The notes beneath the pieces were generated by a model. The model searched no databases, was not told the DNA's origin, and saw nothing but the letters and a program-made list of their open reading frames with translations. This document shows, piece after piece, positions 1 through 8,355 of a stretch of DNA of 64,000 nt (positions are counted from its first letter, which is position 1; each line of letters opens with the position of its first letter). The position numbers were made by a program, and so were the translations under genes. The stretch lies in NCBI RefSeq assembly GCF_001905125.1, contig NZ_LWLE01000019.1:20386-84385 (forward strand), in the 5' to 3' direction. Source of the DNA: Streptomyces sp. TSRI0281 (GTDB lineage Bacteria; Actinomycetota; Actinomycetes; Streptomycetales; Streptomycetaceae).

Positions 1-23
1 GTCCCCGCATCCGTGCCCGCATC

Positions 24-638
24 GTGCCCGTTCCCGAACCCACAACGCATCAGGAGCAGTCAGTGCGCCGTCCTGTCGTCGTCCTCTCAGGAGTGCTTCT
101 CGCCGTGGCCGGGGGAGTTGTCGCTGTCGCGTTCGCCGTGCAGAACGCGCTCTCCGACCGCGTGGACCAGGAGGAGAACTGCTGCTGGTCGAGCGGTGTC
201 ACGCCTGCCTGGATGAGCGAACAGATCGGCATCGGGATCCCGGCGGCGGCCTCCGACCGACGCGCCGGGTACAAGACCGGGGAGCGTTACGACGTGGGTC
301 TCCTCGTTTTCACCCTGCCCACCAAGGACGTCGATGCCTACCTGTTGCCATTGAGGCCGAAGGGAACCGAGATGATCCCGAACCTGTACCCCGAGCAGAA
401 GGGCTACAAGGCGACAGCGGGCTTCTCCCACCTGGGTCTGGTGGAACCGGAGACGCTCATCGAAGGGCTGCGGGAAGGCGGATTCTGCCCGGGTGACGTC
501 GAATCGCCCTACGGCAAGGACGTCCAGTACTGCGTCGACCTCTTCGCGCACGCGTACGAGCCGGGTCGTACGCGGGTGTACATCAGGTCGACGATCGAGT
601 CAGGTGTGACGCCTCCTCCGGCGGTGCCGACAACGTAG
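24..638 (+). CDS. Hypothetical membrane-anchored protein
   Basis: A 204-residue protein of unknown function. A short charged N terminus is followed by one hydrophobic helix (about residues 19-42), and the rest is hydrophilic and probably outside the cell. This gives a signal-anchor layout. Four cysteines are seen, a CC pair near residue 53 and two nearer the C terminus, which could form disulfides outside the membrane. The first start is GTG at 24; an in-frame GTG at 63 would start right before the membrane helix and is equally plausible. No enzymatic motif is visible. The gene stands alone; about 570 bases without a convincing gene follow it. Confidence 0.6.
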   Translation: MPVPEPTTHQEQSVRRPVVVLSGVLLAVAGGVVAVAFAVQNALSDRVDQEENCCWSSGVTPAWMSEQIGIGIPAAASDRRAGYKTGERYDVGLLVFTLPTKDVDAYLLPLRPKGTEMIPNLYPEQKGYKATAGFSHLGLVEPETLIEGLREGGFCPGDVESPYGKDVQYCVDLFAHAYEPGRTRVYIRSTIESGVTPPPAVPTT

Positions 639-724
639 GGCCTGCCGAACTGCGGGGCCGGCTGCCCTCCGAACGTGGACCGGCGCGCCTCGACGTCGAT
701 CCATCAGCCAGGAATGCCGCGATC

Positions 725-886
725 ATGCGCGTTCTGCGGGCGGAACTGGGCATTGGTCCGGCTGAAGTCAAGTCCGTGCCGAGTGAGGTCCTGGAGGGAG
801 CCCACTCAGGCGCGATGCCCGAGATGGAGTTCCTGGCTCGCAGGCTGCGGGCATCCGGCATCGATGCCGTCGCTGCTCGGCCGTAG
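725..886 (+). CDS. Possible small ORF or gene remnant
   Basis: A 53-residue frame starting at ATG 725 and ending at TAG 884-886 has coding-like composition (MRVLRAELGIGPAEVKSV and so on). The reading frame stays open upstream of the ATG, so this could be the 3' end of a decayed gene rather than an intact small gene. No ribosome binding site is evident. The rest of 639-1126 shows only shadow frames. I cannot assign a function. Confidence 0.2.
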   Translation: MRVLRAELGIGPAEVKSVPSEVLEGAHSGAMPEMEFLARRLRASGIDAVAARP

Positions 887-1126
887 GACGATGACCAGCC
901 AAGTCCAGCGGGCTGAACAACTCGTCGGCCCGAGCTCACCAAGACGCGCCGGGACCACACGTACAGTGGCGCACGCGAAGTCGTCTCGTGGTGCGGCTGT
1001 TCGGTCTCTGCCGGCCCTGGAACGCCTCGCTTCGCTCCATCTCGCCCTCGCGCCACGGCGTAGACCCGGATACCCGAGGCGGCTCACTCGTGCTCATCCA
1101 CGAGAGCCAAAACGAGCGGGCGGCGA

Positions 1127-1153
1127 TGTCGAGAACCCGTGACCGGCTCCGTC
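1127..1153 (+). promoter_or_regulatory. Probable ECF42-type promoter
   Basis: TGTCGA at 1127-1132 is followed after 17 bases by CGTC at 1150-1153. ECF42 sigma factors are reported to use a TGTCGA -35 and a CG(A/T)C -10 element, so this matches an autoregulated promoter for the DGPF protein and sigma factor genes just downstream. The predicted transcript would start about 40-50 bases before the ATG at 1206. The match is by eye and the assignment is inference. Confidence 0.55.
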
Positions 1154-1205
1154 CCTGTAGTGAACGCGGCCACCATGGGCCGCACCAGTACCGAGGAGAA
1201 CCACG

Positions 1206-1613
1206 ATGGCCAAGTATCTGCTGCTGAAGCACTACCGCGGTGCCCCGGCTGCGGTCAACGACGTACCGATGGACCAGTGGACGCCGGAGGAGATCTCCGC
1301 GCACGTGCAGTACATGAACGACTTCGCGGCCCGGCTGGAGACGAAGGGCGAGTTCGTCGACGGTCAGGCACTCGCGCCCGAGGGGGCATGGGTCCGCTAC
1401 GACGGCGAGGGGCGCCCGCCGGTCACCGACGGACCGTTCGCGGAGACGAAGGACCTCATCGCCGGCTGGATGATCATCGACGTCGACAGCTACGAGCGCG
1501 CCGTCGAGCTGGCCGGGGAGCTGTCGGCCGCCCCCGGGGCGGGTGGGAAGCCGATCCACGAATGGCTTGAGGTGCGCCCGTTCCTGACCGCGCCGCCCAC
1601 CATCACGGAGTGA
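1206..1613 (+). CDS. YCII/DGPF-domain protein, ECF42 partner
   Basis: A 135-residue protein of the YCII-related, DGPF-domain family (COG3795). The diagnostic segment VTDGPFAETKDLIAGW is present near residues 78-93, and the compact alpha/beta fold of about 130 residues is complete. DGPF proteins are the standard genomic partners of ECF42 sigma factors; their biochemical role is not established. The ATG at 1206 follows GAGGAGAACC, a good ribosome binding site. The stop codon overlaps the GTG start of the sigma factor gene (GTGA at 1610), so the two are translationally coupled. Regulation is probably by the encoded sigma factor through the promoter at 1127-1153. Confidence 0.85.
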   Translation: MAKYLLLKHYRGAPAAVNDVPMDQWTPEEISAHVQYMNDFAARLETKGEFVDGQALAPEGAWVRYDGEGRPPVTDGPFAETKDLIAGWMIIDVDSYERAVELAGELSAAPGAGGKPIHEWLEVRPFLTAPPTITE

Positions 1614-2767
1614 CCACGCGGATGAACGAGGCCCTGCTGAGGAGCCTCACGCCGAGCGTGCTCGGGATCCTCGTACGCCGCGGAGCGGATTTCGCGGCGG
1701 CCGAGGACGCCGTGCAGGACGCTCTTGTCGAGGCGCTCCGGGTCTGGGCATCCGACCCGCCGCGGGACGCCAAGGGCTGGCTGGTCACCGTGGCCTGGCG
1801 CAAGTTCCTCGACGCGACGCGGGCCGATGCCGCCCGCCGGCGGCGTGAGGACCGCGTCGAGGGGGAGCCGGAGCCCGGATCGGCGCCCGCGGTGGACGAC
1901 ACGCTCCAGCTCTACTTCCTGTGCGCCCACCCGTCGCTGACCCCGGCATCGGCGGTCGCGCTCACGCTGCGCGCCGTCGGTGGGCTGACCACCCGCCAGA
2001 TCGCCGAGGCCTACCTGGTGCCCGAGGCGACCATCGCTCAGCGCATCAGCCGCGCCAAGCGCACCGTCTCCGGCGTGCGCTTCGACCGGCCCGGCGATGT
2101 CGCCACCGTGCTGCGCGTCCTCTACTTGGTCTTCAACGAGGGCTACTCCGGCGACGTCGACCTCGCCGCCGAGGCCATCCGGCTCAACCGGCAGCTCGCG
2201 GCCGCGATCGACCACCCAGAGGTGGCGGGGCTGCTCGCCCTCATGCTGCTCCACCACGCCCGACGTGCGGCCCGGACCGCGTCCGACGGCAGCCTGGTGC
2301 CGCTCGCCGAGCAGGACCGCGGCCGGTGGGACACCGCGTTGATCGCCGAGGGCGTCGGGATCCTGCAGGCGGCCCTCGCCCGCGACCGGCTGGGCGAGTT
2401 CCAGGCCCAGGCCGCCATCGCGGCGCTCCACGCCGACGCGCCCACCGCGGAGGAGACCGACTGGGTGCAGATCGTCGAGTGGTACGACGAGCTCGCGCAC
2501 CTGACCGACAGTCCGATCGTCCGGCTCAACCGCGCGGTCGCCGTCGGGGAGGCCGACGGACCGCGCGCCGGTCTGGCGGCGCTCACGGCGCTGGAGCCCT
2601 CACTGCCCCGCCACGCCGCGGTGGCGGCGTACCTCCACGAGCGCGACGGCGACCTGGCGACGGCGGCACGGCTGTACGCCGAGGCGGCCCACAAGGCGCC
2701 CAACCTCGCCGAGCGCGACCATCTGACGCGCCAGGCCGCCCGGATCAACGCCCGCCGGTGTCACTGA
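1610..2767 (+). CDS. ECF42-group RNA polymerase sigma factor
   Basis: A 385-residue extracytoplasmic-function sigma factor. Region 2 lies in about residues 10-75 (AEDAVQDALVEALRVW, then GWLVTVAWRKFLD), region 4 in about residues 100-155 with the helix-turn-helix LTTRQIAEAYLVPEATIAQR, and a long C-terminal extension of about 200 residues contains TPR-like helices (HAAVAAYLHERDGDLATA). The extension and the DGPF neighbour are hallmarks of ECF42. No anti-sigma gene is next to it, consistent with this group, where the C-terminal extension is thought to be needed for activity. Translation starts at GTG 1610, overlapping the upstream stop by four bases. It probably directs its own operon. Confidence 0.9.
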   Translation: MTTRMNEALLRSLTPSVLGILVRRGADFAAAEDAVQDALVEALRVWASDPPRDAKGWLVTVAWRKFLDATRADAARRRREDRVEGEPEPGSAPAVDDTLQLYFLCAHPSLTPASAVALTLRAVGGLTTRQIAEAYLVPEATIAQRISRAKRTVSGVRFDRPGDVATVLRVLYLVFNEGYSGDVDLAAEAIRLNRQLAAAIDHPEVAGLLALMLLHHARRAARTASDGSLVPLAEQDRGRWDTALIAEGVGILQAALARDRLGEFQAQAAIAALHADAPTAEETDWVQIVEWYDELAHLTDSPIVRLNRAVAVGEADGPRAGLAALTALEPSLPRHAAVAAYLHERDGDLATAARLYAEAAHKAPNLAERDHLTRQAARINARRCH

Positions 2768-2830
2768 CGGGTCGCGTTCGGATCCGTCCGCGGCACTTGG
2801 CGCGGCCCTGTGGCCAGATCGGTCGCTTCC

Positions 2831-2854
2831 CGAGGCATGGACGACTATGCCTCG
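2831..2854 (+). terminator. Hairpin after the sigma factor gene
   Basis: A perfect 8-bp stem, CGAGGCAT (2831-2838) with ATGCCTCG (2847-2854), closes an 8-base loop about 65 bases after the sigma factor stop. It has no clear U-tract but is well placed to end the operon. It could also act on the leader of the next gene. The remaining bases up to 3040 are less GC-rich than the surroundings and probably hold the promoter of the gene at 3041. Confidence 0.4.
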
Positions 2855-3040
2855 TATTCCAACTTACGTTCTTTGCTGAGCAGTTGCTTCAACTCCGGGG
2901 CGACGCCGACCAATGGGCACAAAGCACCAGTTCAGGCTTGGACATGGGGTGCAAATATGTGCTTATATCGCTGGCGTAAAGAAGCTTTGCTAACCGCAAT
3001 GATCTGTGCGGCCGGCGAGCTCAGCAAGGGGAGTGCATAA

Positions 3041-5728
3041 GTGAAGACGACTTGGCGCGCGGGGAGCGTTGCCTTGATCACGGCCGGGGCGGTTCTGCTG
3101 TCCACGCCGTACCTGGCCGTTGCGGACGGCCGCGGCGAGAGCGCGGAGTCCGAGGAGGAGAAGGCGGTCACCGAGCTGCTGGACACTGCTGCGGAACTCG
3201 TGAAGAACCCGATCCGCGAGGCAGAAACCGCCGAGGCGGCTTTGACCGCCGCGAAGATGCAGGACCGCCGAGTCGAGGTCCTGCAGATGCGTACGGAGAC
3301 CGACACGGTCTACGCCAACGCGGATGGCACCCTGACCCGAACCTCCGCAGCCGGACCGGTCCGCATGGTCAAGGACGGCCGCTGGGTGGACGTCGATCTC
3401 GACTTCAAGCGCACCGCCGACGGGGACGTCGTGGCCGCCGCACACCCGGAGGGTCTGCGGCTGGCCGGTGCCGGGGGCACCAAGGCACGCTCCTTGAAGG
3501 CCGCCGCGGCGGCCCCGCAGGACACCGCCCGCGACCTGGTCGTGCTCGGAAAGGGCGACCAGAAGATCGCCATGCAGTGGAAGGGCGGCTTGCCCGCCCC
3601 GCAGCTGTCCGACAACACGGCCACCTACCCCGAGGCCGTGCCCGGGGGCGACCTTGTCGTCGAAGCCACGCGCACCGGCTTCGAGCAGTACCTCAAGCTG
3701 CGCAAGGCCCCGCAGGACGGCGCTCCCTTGGTACTGCCGCTCGTCCTCCCGGAGGGCATGCAGGCCAAGGCCGCGGCCGACGGGGGCATCGACTTCCGCG
3801 ACGCGTCCGGCGAGACCGTCGCGACCATGCCCGCGCCCACCATGTGGGACAGCCAGGTCGACCCGCGCTCGCTGGAACACACCAACCGCAAGAAGGTCGC
3901 CATGGAGGTGACCCAGTCCGGCAACACCGCGGAGCTGAGTCTGCGGCCCGACACCGCGTGGCTGCGTGACGAGCACACCCGGTACCCGGTCGTCATCGAC
4001 CCCTCGACCGATGCCCTTGACGTCCTGTTCGACACCTTCGTCCAGGGCGGCGACACCACTGACCAGTCGGTGAACACCGATCTGAAGGTCGGGTGGCCCG
4101 GTGACTACGAGGGAAGCACCAAGCGCGTCGCACGCTCCTTCCTCACCTTCCGCACCTCCAACTTCGCCGACGCGCTTGTGTCGAAGGCCTCACTGAAGAT
4201 GTGGAACTACCACTCCTGGTCGTGCGAGAAGCGCGACTGGGAGGTGTGGGCCGCGGGCACCGCGGACAAGAACACCCGCTGGACCAAGCAGCCCTCGCGC
4301 CTTGAGAAAATCGCCACGTCCTCGGACACCAAGTCCGCGGCGTGCAAGACCGAGGGCTGGGCCACGGCCGACATCACCAGGCTCGCCCAGACCTGGTCCT
4401 CGGCCAAGGCCGAGACCGGCAGCATCGCGCTGAACGCCGCCAATGAGTCCGACACGTACGGCTGGAAGCGCTTCTACTCCGCCGATGCCGCCGACCAGAC
4501 CAAGGTCCCCACCTTGGAGGTGACCTACAACTACCGGCCCCGCAACGGTGCCAACCTACAGGCCGGTGCGCCCTTCATCTCCAACGGCGGCATCTTCAAG
4601 GTCAACACCACCACCCCGATCCTGCGGTTCTCCACCGAGGACACCAACGGCGACGACGAGATCATCGGCACGTACGAGATCACCGACATCGCCACCGGCA
4701 AGGTCGTGGCCACCGTCAACGCACCTGCGGCGGCATCGAACGCCACCTCACAGCTCAAGGTGCCCGCGGGCAAACTCACCTCCGGCAAGACCTACAGCTT
4801 CCGCACCACCACCTTCGACGGCGAGCACTACGCCAACGGCTGGTCCGACCCCGTGCGCTTCACCGTCGACACCTCCTGGAAGCCGACCGCCGCCGAGAAC
4901 ACGCTGGGCCTGGCCAACACCTACTCCGACGCGGCCGACATCACCGCGGCCACCTCCTCCGACTCCACCTACGCCTCCATCGCCGTGACCGAGGACAACG
5001 TCGTCTCCGTCCCCTGGGACGGCAAGAACAAGTCCATCGACATCAAGAACGGCATCATGCCCAACCAGCTCTCCATCCCGGAGGCCGGTTCCCAGGGCAC
5101 CCAGGTCGGCGGCAACGTCGTCTATACCTCCACCGGCCCCGTCGACACCGTGGTGCAGCCCACTGCGGACGGTGGCTCGCGCACGCTGAACATCCTCAAG
5201 AACAGCACGGCGCCCAAGGTCTACGAGACCAACTTCCAGATTCCGGCCGGCATGTACGCCGTCACGCACGACGACGGCTCCGTCTCCCTGTACTCCACAG
5301 GCGACGACAACGCCGACAAGGCCCCCGCGAAGGAGGCCGCCGCCTTCTTCGACGCCCCCTGGGCCAAGGACGCCCAAGGCATGGACGTGCCCACCAGCTA
5401 CAAGGTCGTCGGCAACAAGATCGTCCAGAGCGTGGAGTTCTCCTCCGCCAGCGCCTTCCCCATCGTGATCGACCCCGGATTCTGGTCGACCACCTGGAAG
5501 ATCACCAAGTGCGCAGCGGCCATCGCCGGCGTCGTCTTCAGCCTGACCCCGATGGGCTCCTCGACGCGCATCTGGACGGCCGTCCGGCTGGTGAAGCGGA
5601 TCGGCGTCAAGAAGACGGCGAACCTCATCCGCACCTACGCCAAGCACCGCAAGATGACCTCTGCCCACCGCAAGGCCGTCACAGCGCTTCTCGGCATCAC
5701 CGCGATCAAGAACGCCTGCAAGTTCTAG
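3041..5728 (+). CDS. Secreted DNRLRE-type wall protein with cationic C-terminal tip
   Basis: An 895-residue exported protein. A signal peptide spans about residues 1-28 (KTTWR, then a hydrophobic run ending TPYLAVADG). Beta-rich segments follow, then a DNRLRE-like domain (about 325-497, starting ALDVLFDTFVQGG) and a fibronectin-like stretch (about 500-610). This is the N-terminal architecture found in front of Rhs/YD repeats in Streptomyces polymorphic toxins, but here there are no YD repeats. After IVIDPG the sequence turns abruptly into about 84 residues that start with a hydrophobic helix (KCAAAIAGVVFSL) and end lysine- and arginine-rich with two cysteines, resembling a small bacteriocin or toxin tip. 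The GTG start follows AAGGGGAG. The small membrane protein 12 bases downstream could be its immunity protein. Toxin function is inference. Confidence 0.75.
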   Translation: MKTTWRAGSVALITAGAVLLSTPYLAVADGRGESAESEEEKAVTELLDTAAELVKNPIREAETAEAALTAAKMQDRRVEVLQMRTETDTVYANADGTLTRTSAAGPVRMVKDGRWVDVDLDFKRTADGDVVAAAHPEGLRLAGAGGTKARSLKAAAAAPQDTARDLVVLGKGDQKIAMQWKGGLPAPQLSDNTATYPEAVPGGDLVVEATRTGFEQYLKLRKAPQDGAPLVLPLVLPEGMQAKAAADGGIDFRDASGETVATMPAPTMWDSQVDPRSLEHTNRKKVAMEVTQSGNTAELSLRPDTAWLRDEHTRYPVVIDPSTDALDVLFDTFVQGGDTTDQSVNTDLKVGWPGDYEGSTKRVARSFLTFRTSNFADALVSKASLKMWNYHSWSCEKRDWEVWAAGTADKNTRWTKQPSRLEKIATSSDTKSAACKTEGWATADITRLAQTWSSAKAETGSIALNAANESDTYGWKRFYSADAADQTKVPTLEVTYNYRPRNGANLQAGAPFISNGGIFKVNTTTPILRFSTEDTNGDDEIIGTYEITDIATGKVVATVNAPAAASNATSQLKVPAGKLTSGKTYSFRTTTFDGEHYANGWSDPVRFTVDTSWKPTAAENTLGLANTYSDAADITAATSSDSTYASIAVTEDNVVSVPWDGKNKSIDIKNGIMPNQLSIPEAGSQGTQVGGNVVYTSTGPVDTVVQPTADGGSRTLNILKNSTAPKVYETNFQIPAGMYAVTHDDGSVSLYSTGDDNADKAPAKEAAAFFDAPWAKDAQGMDVPTSYKVVGNKIVQSVEFSSASAFPIVIDPGFWSTTWKITKCAAAIAGVVFSLTPMGSSTRIWTAVRLVKRIGVKKTANLIRTYAKHRKMTSAHRKAVTALLGITAIKNACKF

Positions 5729-5740
5729 GAGTCGTGCACC

Positions 5741-6070
5741 ATGTTCGCTCTCACAGCGCTGCTGGCGCAGCTCACGGTGATCTTCATCCACCGGGCGAAG
5801 AACAAACCCCGCTCCCGGCCCGACTCGTACGCGCTCTGCACCGGCCTGTGCCTGCTCGGCATCGCGATCGGCTGGCTGGCCATCGGCCGCCCGGAGATCA
5901 CCTGGAACGACGGCCCTCTCGTCCTCATCAGCGGCCTGCTGATCACCGTCGAAGCGGCCGACGCGACAGTGAAGCTGGGCGCGCCCCGGTGGGCGGACAA
6001 GGCGGTGTGCCTCCTGTGCGGGGCCGCGGCCGCGACGTGGATGGCGCCCGGCTGGATCCCTTGGGCGTAG
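5741..6070 (+). CDS. Small membrane protein, possible immunity protein
   Basis: A 109-residue protein with three or four hydrophobic helices: residues 3-17, about 33-47 (LCLLGIAIGWLAIG), 58-70 and 86-104. No catalytic motif is present. It starts 12 bases after the large secreted protein and shares its transcript, ending just before the hairpin at 6146. Small polytopic proteins directly after polymorphic exported toxins are often immunity factors, which is the most economical explanation for this pairing, but nothing in the sequence proves it. Confidence 0.65.
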   Translation: MFALTALLAQLTVIFIHRAKNKPRSRPDSYALCTGLCLLGIAIGWLAIGRPEITWNDGPLVLISGLLITVEAADATVKLGAPRWADKAVCLLCGAAAATWMAPGWIPWA

Positions 6071-6145
6071 CCACGGCGGGGGGCCGGCGCCACCGCCGTC
6101 CCCGCATGTACAGCTCGCGGGCGAGCCTCCAGGAGGGCACCGCGT

Positions 6146-6193
6146 GAAGAGGGGCCCGTGATGTCGGACAACTGACACCACGGGCCCCTCTTC
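6146..6193 (+). terminator. Strong intrinsic-type terminator hairpin
   Basis: A perfect 15-bp stem, GAAGAGGGGCCCGTG (6146-6160) paired with CACGGGCCCCTCTTC (6179-6193), encloses an 18-base loop. It lies 75 bases after the small membrane protein gene and closes the two-gene unit. Streptomyces terminators often lack a U-tract, as this one does. From 6194 to 6542 I see no supportable gene. Confidence 0.75.
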
Positions 6194-6542
6194 GCGTCAG
6201 CCGGCATGTCCGGGCCGCGCGCACAAGCGACGGTCGGGCAGGGGCCGGAGCGGCACCGGGTGGTTGGGGTCGTTCGAGGTGGCGACGGTGGGCTGTCTCA
6301 GCGGGCGGAAGCGGGCCCCGACCACGTTGGCCCAGGACGCGAACGTCGGGGTGAGGCACAGCTCGCCCCGCCCTCGCAGGGCCTCACCTCGGGAAACCGC
6401 GATGCGGCCCCGAGTAGCTCTGCATAGTGCTCCGACTCCGTGGCATCCGGCCACACCACCCACGCAAGAACCCATTTGGCGGACCACGGCGACCGCTGCT
6501 ATTTTTCCGGAGGCCGTGCGAGAGAACGAGGAGGTGGTACCC

Positions 6543-6596
6543 GTGAACGCAGTATCGACATGGGTGCTCCCCTCCGGGGTCACGGTCGGGCGATAG
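6543..6596 (+). CDS. Possible 17-residue leader ORF
   Basis: A GTG at 6543 is preceded by GAGGAGGTGG, a very strong ribosome binding site, and opens a 17-codon frame (MNAVSTWVLPSGVTVGR) ending in TAG at 6594. It sits 45 bases before the hydrolase-like gene. It could be a translated leader peptide or a chance match; codon bias cannot decide at this length. Confidence 0.25.
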   Translation: MNAVSTWVLPSGVTVGR

Positions 6597-6641
6597 GTCG
6601 TCCGGGAGCGCCGTTCAAGAGCACTCCCGAAAGGCACGACC

Positions 6642-7364
6642 ATGCAATTCACTTCTGAACAGCGCCTCCCCGACGGCGTCCTCGCACGCGAATTCACCCT
6701 CGGCGAGATCCCCGGCACCCTGTGGACGCCCGGATCCGCACCGGCCCCGCTGATCCTGATCGGCCACCCCGGCGGCTTTCACAAGGGGCTTCCCCGGCTG
6801 GTGGCCCGGGCCCGGCACTACGCGGCGCAGTACGGCTTCGCGGTGGCGGCCATCGACGCCCCCGGGTGCGGTGACCGGCCCCGTTCCGCCGTCGCTGAGC
6901 AGTCACGCGCCGACCTCCGCCGGGCATCACAGGCCGGCGAGCCGCTCGACGAGATCCTCGACGCCATGATCGTCCCGCTGGTCGAACAGGCGGTCCCGGA
7001 ATGGCGGACCACCCTGGACGCCCTCCTTTCGCTGCCCGAGATCGGCGGAGCGGTCGGGTACGAGGGGATGAACGCCATCGGCATCCGGCTGGCGGTGGTC
7101 GAACCACACATCGCGGCCACCGTTCTCTTCGCCGGGAGTTTCGTACCGGGCCTCCTGCGCGAGGAGGCCCGGCAGATCACCATCCCGCTGCAGTTCCTGC
7201 TGCAGTGGGACGACGAAGGGAACGACCGGCAGGCGGCCCTGGACCTGTTCGACGCCTTCGGCACCAAGGAAAAGACGCTGCACGCCAATCTGGGCGGGCA
7301 CACCGGTACCCCGTGGTTCGAGGTGGACGACGCGGCCCGGTTCTTCGCCCGGCATCTGAAGTGA
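6642..7364 (+). CDS. Alpha/beta-hydrolase-like protein lacking the nucleophile serine
   Basis: A 240-residue protein with the alpha/beta-hydrolase layout of dienelactone-hydrolase-like enzymes: the oxyanion region LILIGHPGGFHKG near residue 37, the strand FAVAAIDAPGCGDRP near 66-80, an acidic strand PLQFLLQWDDEGN near 188-200 and a C-terminal histidine in LGGHTGTPW. The segment where a GxSxG elbow is expected reads GYEGMNAIG, with no serine, so the enzyme is either inactive or uses another residue. The ATG at 6642 follows a purine-rich stretch (CCGAAAGGC). It appears monocistronic. Confidence 0.7.
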   Translation: MQFTSEQRLPDGVLAREFTLGEIPGTLWTPGSAPAPLILIGHPGGFHKGLPRLVARARHYAAQYGFAVAAIDAPGCGDRPRSAVAEQSRADLRRASQAGEPLDEILDAMIVPLVEQAVPEWRTTLDALLSLPEIGGAVGYEGMNAIGIRLAVVEPHIAATVLFAGSFVPGLLREEARQITIPLQFLLQWDDEGNDRQAALDLFDAFGTKEKTLHANLGGHTGTPWFEVDDAARFFARHLK

Positions 7365-7598
7365 GGCCGGACTGTCAGGCCGGCAGCAGGCGGTAAGTGG
7401 TAGGCGGTGTCGGCCAGGATGCTGCTCTCGTCGGGGAGAGGACCCGGCCTTCGCCGCTCGCTGCAACGTGGGCCCCTGCCAACTCGGCAGGGACCCGCGA
7501 AAAGTGATCCGTCCCCCAGTGCGGTGCGGCTGACAGTACGGCCCGTGGAAGTAGTGCTCCGGCTGGAGGAGTTGCTGTTCCCGACATCGACTCACCGA

Positions 7599-7622
7599 CC
7601 GCACCCGCACCCGCACCCGCAC
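7599..7622. repeat. Tandem hexamer CCGCAC x4
   Basis: Four perfect copies of CCGCAC in an intergenic stretch. A low-complexity tract with no visible function. Apart from this, 7365-7667 contains no supportable gene. Confidence 0.6.
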
Positions 7623-7667
7623 TGAGCACATGGCCGTCTTCGCCGGGTTCCCACCCTGCCCTCACAT

Positions 7668-7774
7668 ACCGGCTTCGTCGAAGGGCGTGGCAACCGGTTC
7701 AAGCTGCTCAACGTCAGATGTTCGGCCGCGCCGGATTCAAGCTCCTCCGGAAGCACGTGCTGCTCTCTCCGTGA
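7668..7774 (+). pseudogene. Relic of an ISL3-type transposase C terminus
   Basis: The frame reads GFVEGRGNRFKLLN, then after a one-base shift RQMFGRAGFKLLRKHVLL before a TGA at 7772. This is the conserved C-terminal signature of ISL3-family transposases (usually NRxKxxKRQMxGRAGFxLLR). Only the last 35 or so residues survive, with a frameshift in the middle. It marks an old insertion next to the phosphotransferase relic that follows. Confidence 0.6.
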
Positions 7775-7832
7775 ACAAGGTGCCGACGCTCAAGACAGAG
7801 GTCACCTGAAGCGGCCAGAAGGCGAGAAGCTG

Positions 7833-8081
7833 GTGCCATGCACACAGGAGAGCAGGATTCTGGCCGACTCCTACGGGCTCGATACCCCCGAGCGCGGCAA
7901 CCTCGTCGACGCCATCCTCGACCGCCAGAACCGCAACGCCCTCTGGTGGCACCACCGTCTCACCGCTCCCGACCGCCGCGTGGCTGACAGCGAGCAGATC
8001 CTCGCCCGGATCGCCTGGTCCCGGCGTGAACACGAACACACAGCCGCCAACCGCGCTGTCTTCGCGAACGCTCTACGCTGA
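7833..8081 (+). pseudogene. C-terminal fragment of an APH-family phosphotransferase
   Basis: An 82-residue frame whose sequence from about residue 11 onward (DSYGLDTPERGNLVDAILDR, then SRREHEHTAANR) resembles the helical C terminus of aminoglycoside-phosphotransferase-family proteins common in Streptomyces. The catalytic N-terminal two thirds, including the HGDL and DFD motifs, are missing. The fragment directly follows a transposase relic, which suggests truncation by insertion and decay. The family call is by resemblance and is moderate. Bases 8082-8355 show no other gene. Confidence 0.45.
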
Positions 8082-8355
8082 CCGGGATCGACGGGATCGA
8101 AACGGGGCTGCAGAACTCGCCTACGAACTCGCCGCCATGGCGGGGCGGTCGGCTCCGGGCCCCGGGCTCGCAGGGGGACCGCGCGGGCGCAGGACGCGGA
8201 CAGGGCGTCGCAGAGCCCGCCGTGCCCACGACGGTGTTCACCCACCAGCGACAGCTCTACCTGCGGCCGGATCGAACCATCGGACCATCGGCGCACAACA
8301 CCGCGTCCGCGAGTTCGAACAACGCGTCCGCACGCCTGGTCAGACAGGAGTAGAA

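Noticed and set aside
7599..7622. Short CRISPR-like repeat array
   Set aside because: It is an uninterrupted hexamer run without spacers. The CCCCGA tract at 61903-61926 is the same kind of simple repeat. No CRISPR array was found.
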